DNA of 6,227 bases from Clostridia bacterium (GTDB lineage: Bacteria; Bacillota; Clostridia; Oscillospirales; Acutalibacteraceae), in the NCBI GenBank assembly GCA_900752115.1, contig CAADUC010000100.1, positions 1-6,227 on the forward strand, written 5' to 3'. Each line of letters opens with the position of its first letter. Positions within the stretch are counted from its first letter, which is position 1. This document shows positions 5,293 to 6,227 of the stretch, piece after piece. The notes under the pieces are model-generated. The model was not told the origin of the DNA. It ran no database searches and worked only from the letters and a program-made list of their open reading frames with translations. A program made the translations under genes and the position numbers.

Positions 5293-6227
5293 CACCAATC
5301 AGAGCGTTGTGGTCACAAAGCTGGAGCGCAGGGACAAATCCGAAAAGCTGCCCGCCCTTTATGACCTGACCACCTTGCAGCGGGATGCGAACCGCTTGCT
5401 TGGGTACACGGCGCAGCAGACGCTGGATTATCTGCAAAGCCTCTATGAAAAGAAGCTCTGCACCTACCCCCGCACCGACAGTCGCTATCTCACCGACGAT
5501 ATGGAGGGCGGCGTAAACGCGCTGGCGCTGTGCTGTGTGGGCATCTGCGGCACGGAGCCGCCCGCAGCCGTCTGTTCGGGGCAGGTGTGCAGCAGCAAAA
5601 AGGTCAGCGACCACCACGCCGTCGTTCCCACCATGGCAGCGGGCGAAACGGACTTGGAAACCTTGCCCGCAGGCGAACGGGAGATCTTGCGCCTTGCTGC
5701 CCGTCAGGTGCTTATGGCGGTCAGCGCACCCTTCGTCTATTTGGAGACCGAGGCAAGGCTGGACTGCGGCGGAAATGCCTTTTCTGCCAAGGGGAAAACG
5801 GTGATTCAGCTCGGTTGGAAAGCATATGCGGATGCGGAGCTTACGGACAAGCTCCTCCCGGAGCTTTCCGAGGGACAGTTGCTTCCCGTTTCCTCCTGCG
5901 CGGTCAAAGAGGGCAGAACGACCCCGCCCAAACACTTCACTGAGGATACGCTGCTCTCCGCCATGGAGACGGCGGGCAAGGAGGATATGCCGGAAACTGC
6001 GGAGCGGCGCGGGCTGGGAACTCCCGCAACAAGGGCGGCGGTCATTGAAAAGCTGGTGGCCACGGGCTTTGCGGAGCGCAGAAAGGCGAAAAAATCCGTA
6101 CGCCTCGTTCCCACCGAAGCGGGCGTGTCCCTCATTACCGTGCTGCCCGAACAGCTCCAGTCCCCGCTGCTCTCCGCCGAATGGGAGCACCGCCTCAAGG
6201 AGATCGAGTGCGGCGAGCTGGATGCGG
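5291..6227 (+). CDS. topB: DNA topoisomerase III, lacking N-terminal TOPRIM domain; 3' end outside window
   Basis: Type IA topoisomerases of ICEs relax or decatenate DNA during transfer. An unbroken frame runs from TGC 5291 to the window end (312 codons). It contains [19 protein letters not shown], the block [20 protein letters not shown], the active-site motif [11 protein letters not shown] with catalytic Tyr at 5465-5467, [24 protein letters not shown] and [17 protein letters not shown]. All are diagnostic of TopB. In the roughly 700-residue family the Tyr lies near residue 320, so about 260 residues are missing upstream, including the TOPRIM domain with its metal-binding acidic residues. 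Upstream DNA is antisense clpX, and no start codon or ribosome site is seen at the join. The protein could not be catalytically complete as it stands. In intact elements topB follows the NlpC/P60 gene and two small genes, which are absent here. Family call firm. Confidence 0.9.

Noticed and set aside
4855..5298. clpX fragment as a deliberate antisense RNA or ICE-encoded ClpX regulator
   Set aside because: There is no own promoter, start or terminator, and the piece ends inside codons of neighbouring broken genes. Simple joining explains it; kept only as a remark in the findings.
5210..6190. Minus-strand open frame of 326 codons opposite topB
   Set aside because: The + strand reads a continuous topoisomerase with all key motifs, and the minus frame crosses the clpX/topB join. 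It is a shadow.
1..6227. CRISPR array, tRNA, rRNA, insertion sequence, attachment site or origin of transfer
   Set aside because: I saw no regularly spaced repeats, no tRNA-like cloverleaf, no transposase and no terminal inverted repeats, and no direct repeats flanking the inserted fragments. No oriT-like inverted repeat with a relaxase gene is present.

Overview
The window looks like DNA from a gut-type Firmicute (Clostridia/Eubacteriales). It carries pieces of the conjugation module of a Tn1549/CTn-type integrative and conjugative element (ICE). The grounds are recognisable proteins of that family: a VirD4/TraG coupling protein, a VirB4 ATPase, a Bro-N/KilAC antirepressor, a membrane-anchored NlpC/P60 protein of the CD1108 type and topoisomerase III. 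Strong AGGAGG-type ribosome sites and GC-rich coding sequence fit as well. Family assignments come from reading the protein sequences by eye; no search was run.

Layout, left to right. 1-~226: C-terminal part of a VirD4/TraG coupling protein, cut off mid-domain. ~227-1324: the C-terminal ATPase half of VirB4. 1341-2102: complete Bro-N/KilAC protein. 2135-~3565: transmembrane NlpC/P60 protein, cut just before its catalytic Cys. ~3566-3678: short antisense piece resembling the FAD-binding subunit of xanthine dehydrogenase. ~3679-3847: C-terminal tail of a small basic protein, perhaps PcfB-like. 3852-4472: an AT-rich transglutaminase-fold gene with its own promoter and terminator. 4481-4854: N-terminus of a VirD4/TraG protein, with two membrane helices. 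4855-5292: antisense internal fragment of clpX. 5291-6227: topoisomerase III without its N-terminal TOPRIM domain, running off the window.

In an intact element of this family, pcfB, traG/virD4, small membrane genes, virB4, the NlpC/P60 gene and topB form one long transfer operon. They would load relaxase-bound DNA, power the type IV channel, open the cell wall and process DNA. Here four pieces of that operon, all on the + strand, are joined out of their usual order. Two pieces of apparently chromosomal housekeeping genes, both on the - strand, sit at two of the joins. Every join falls inside a gene. The simplest readings are a chimeric or misassembled molecule, or a heavily rearranged, decayed element. 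The bro gene and the transglutaminase-fold gene are the only complete genes. The latter is the most interesting biological item, but I see no convincing new multi-gene system.
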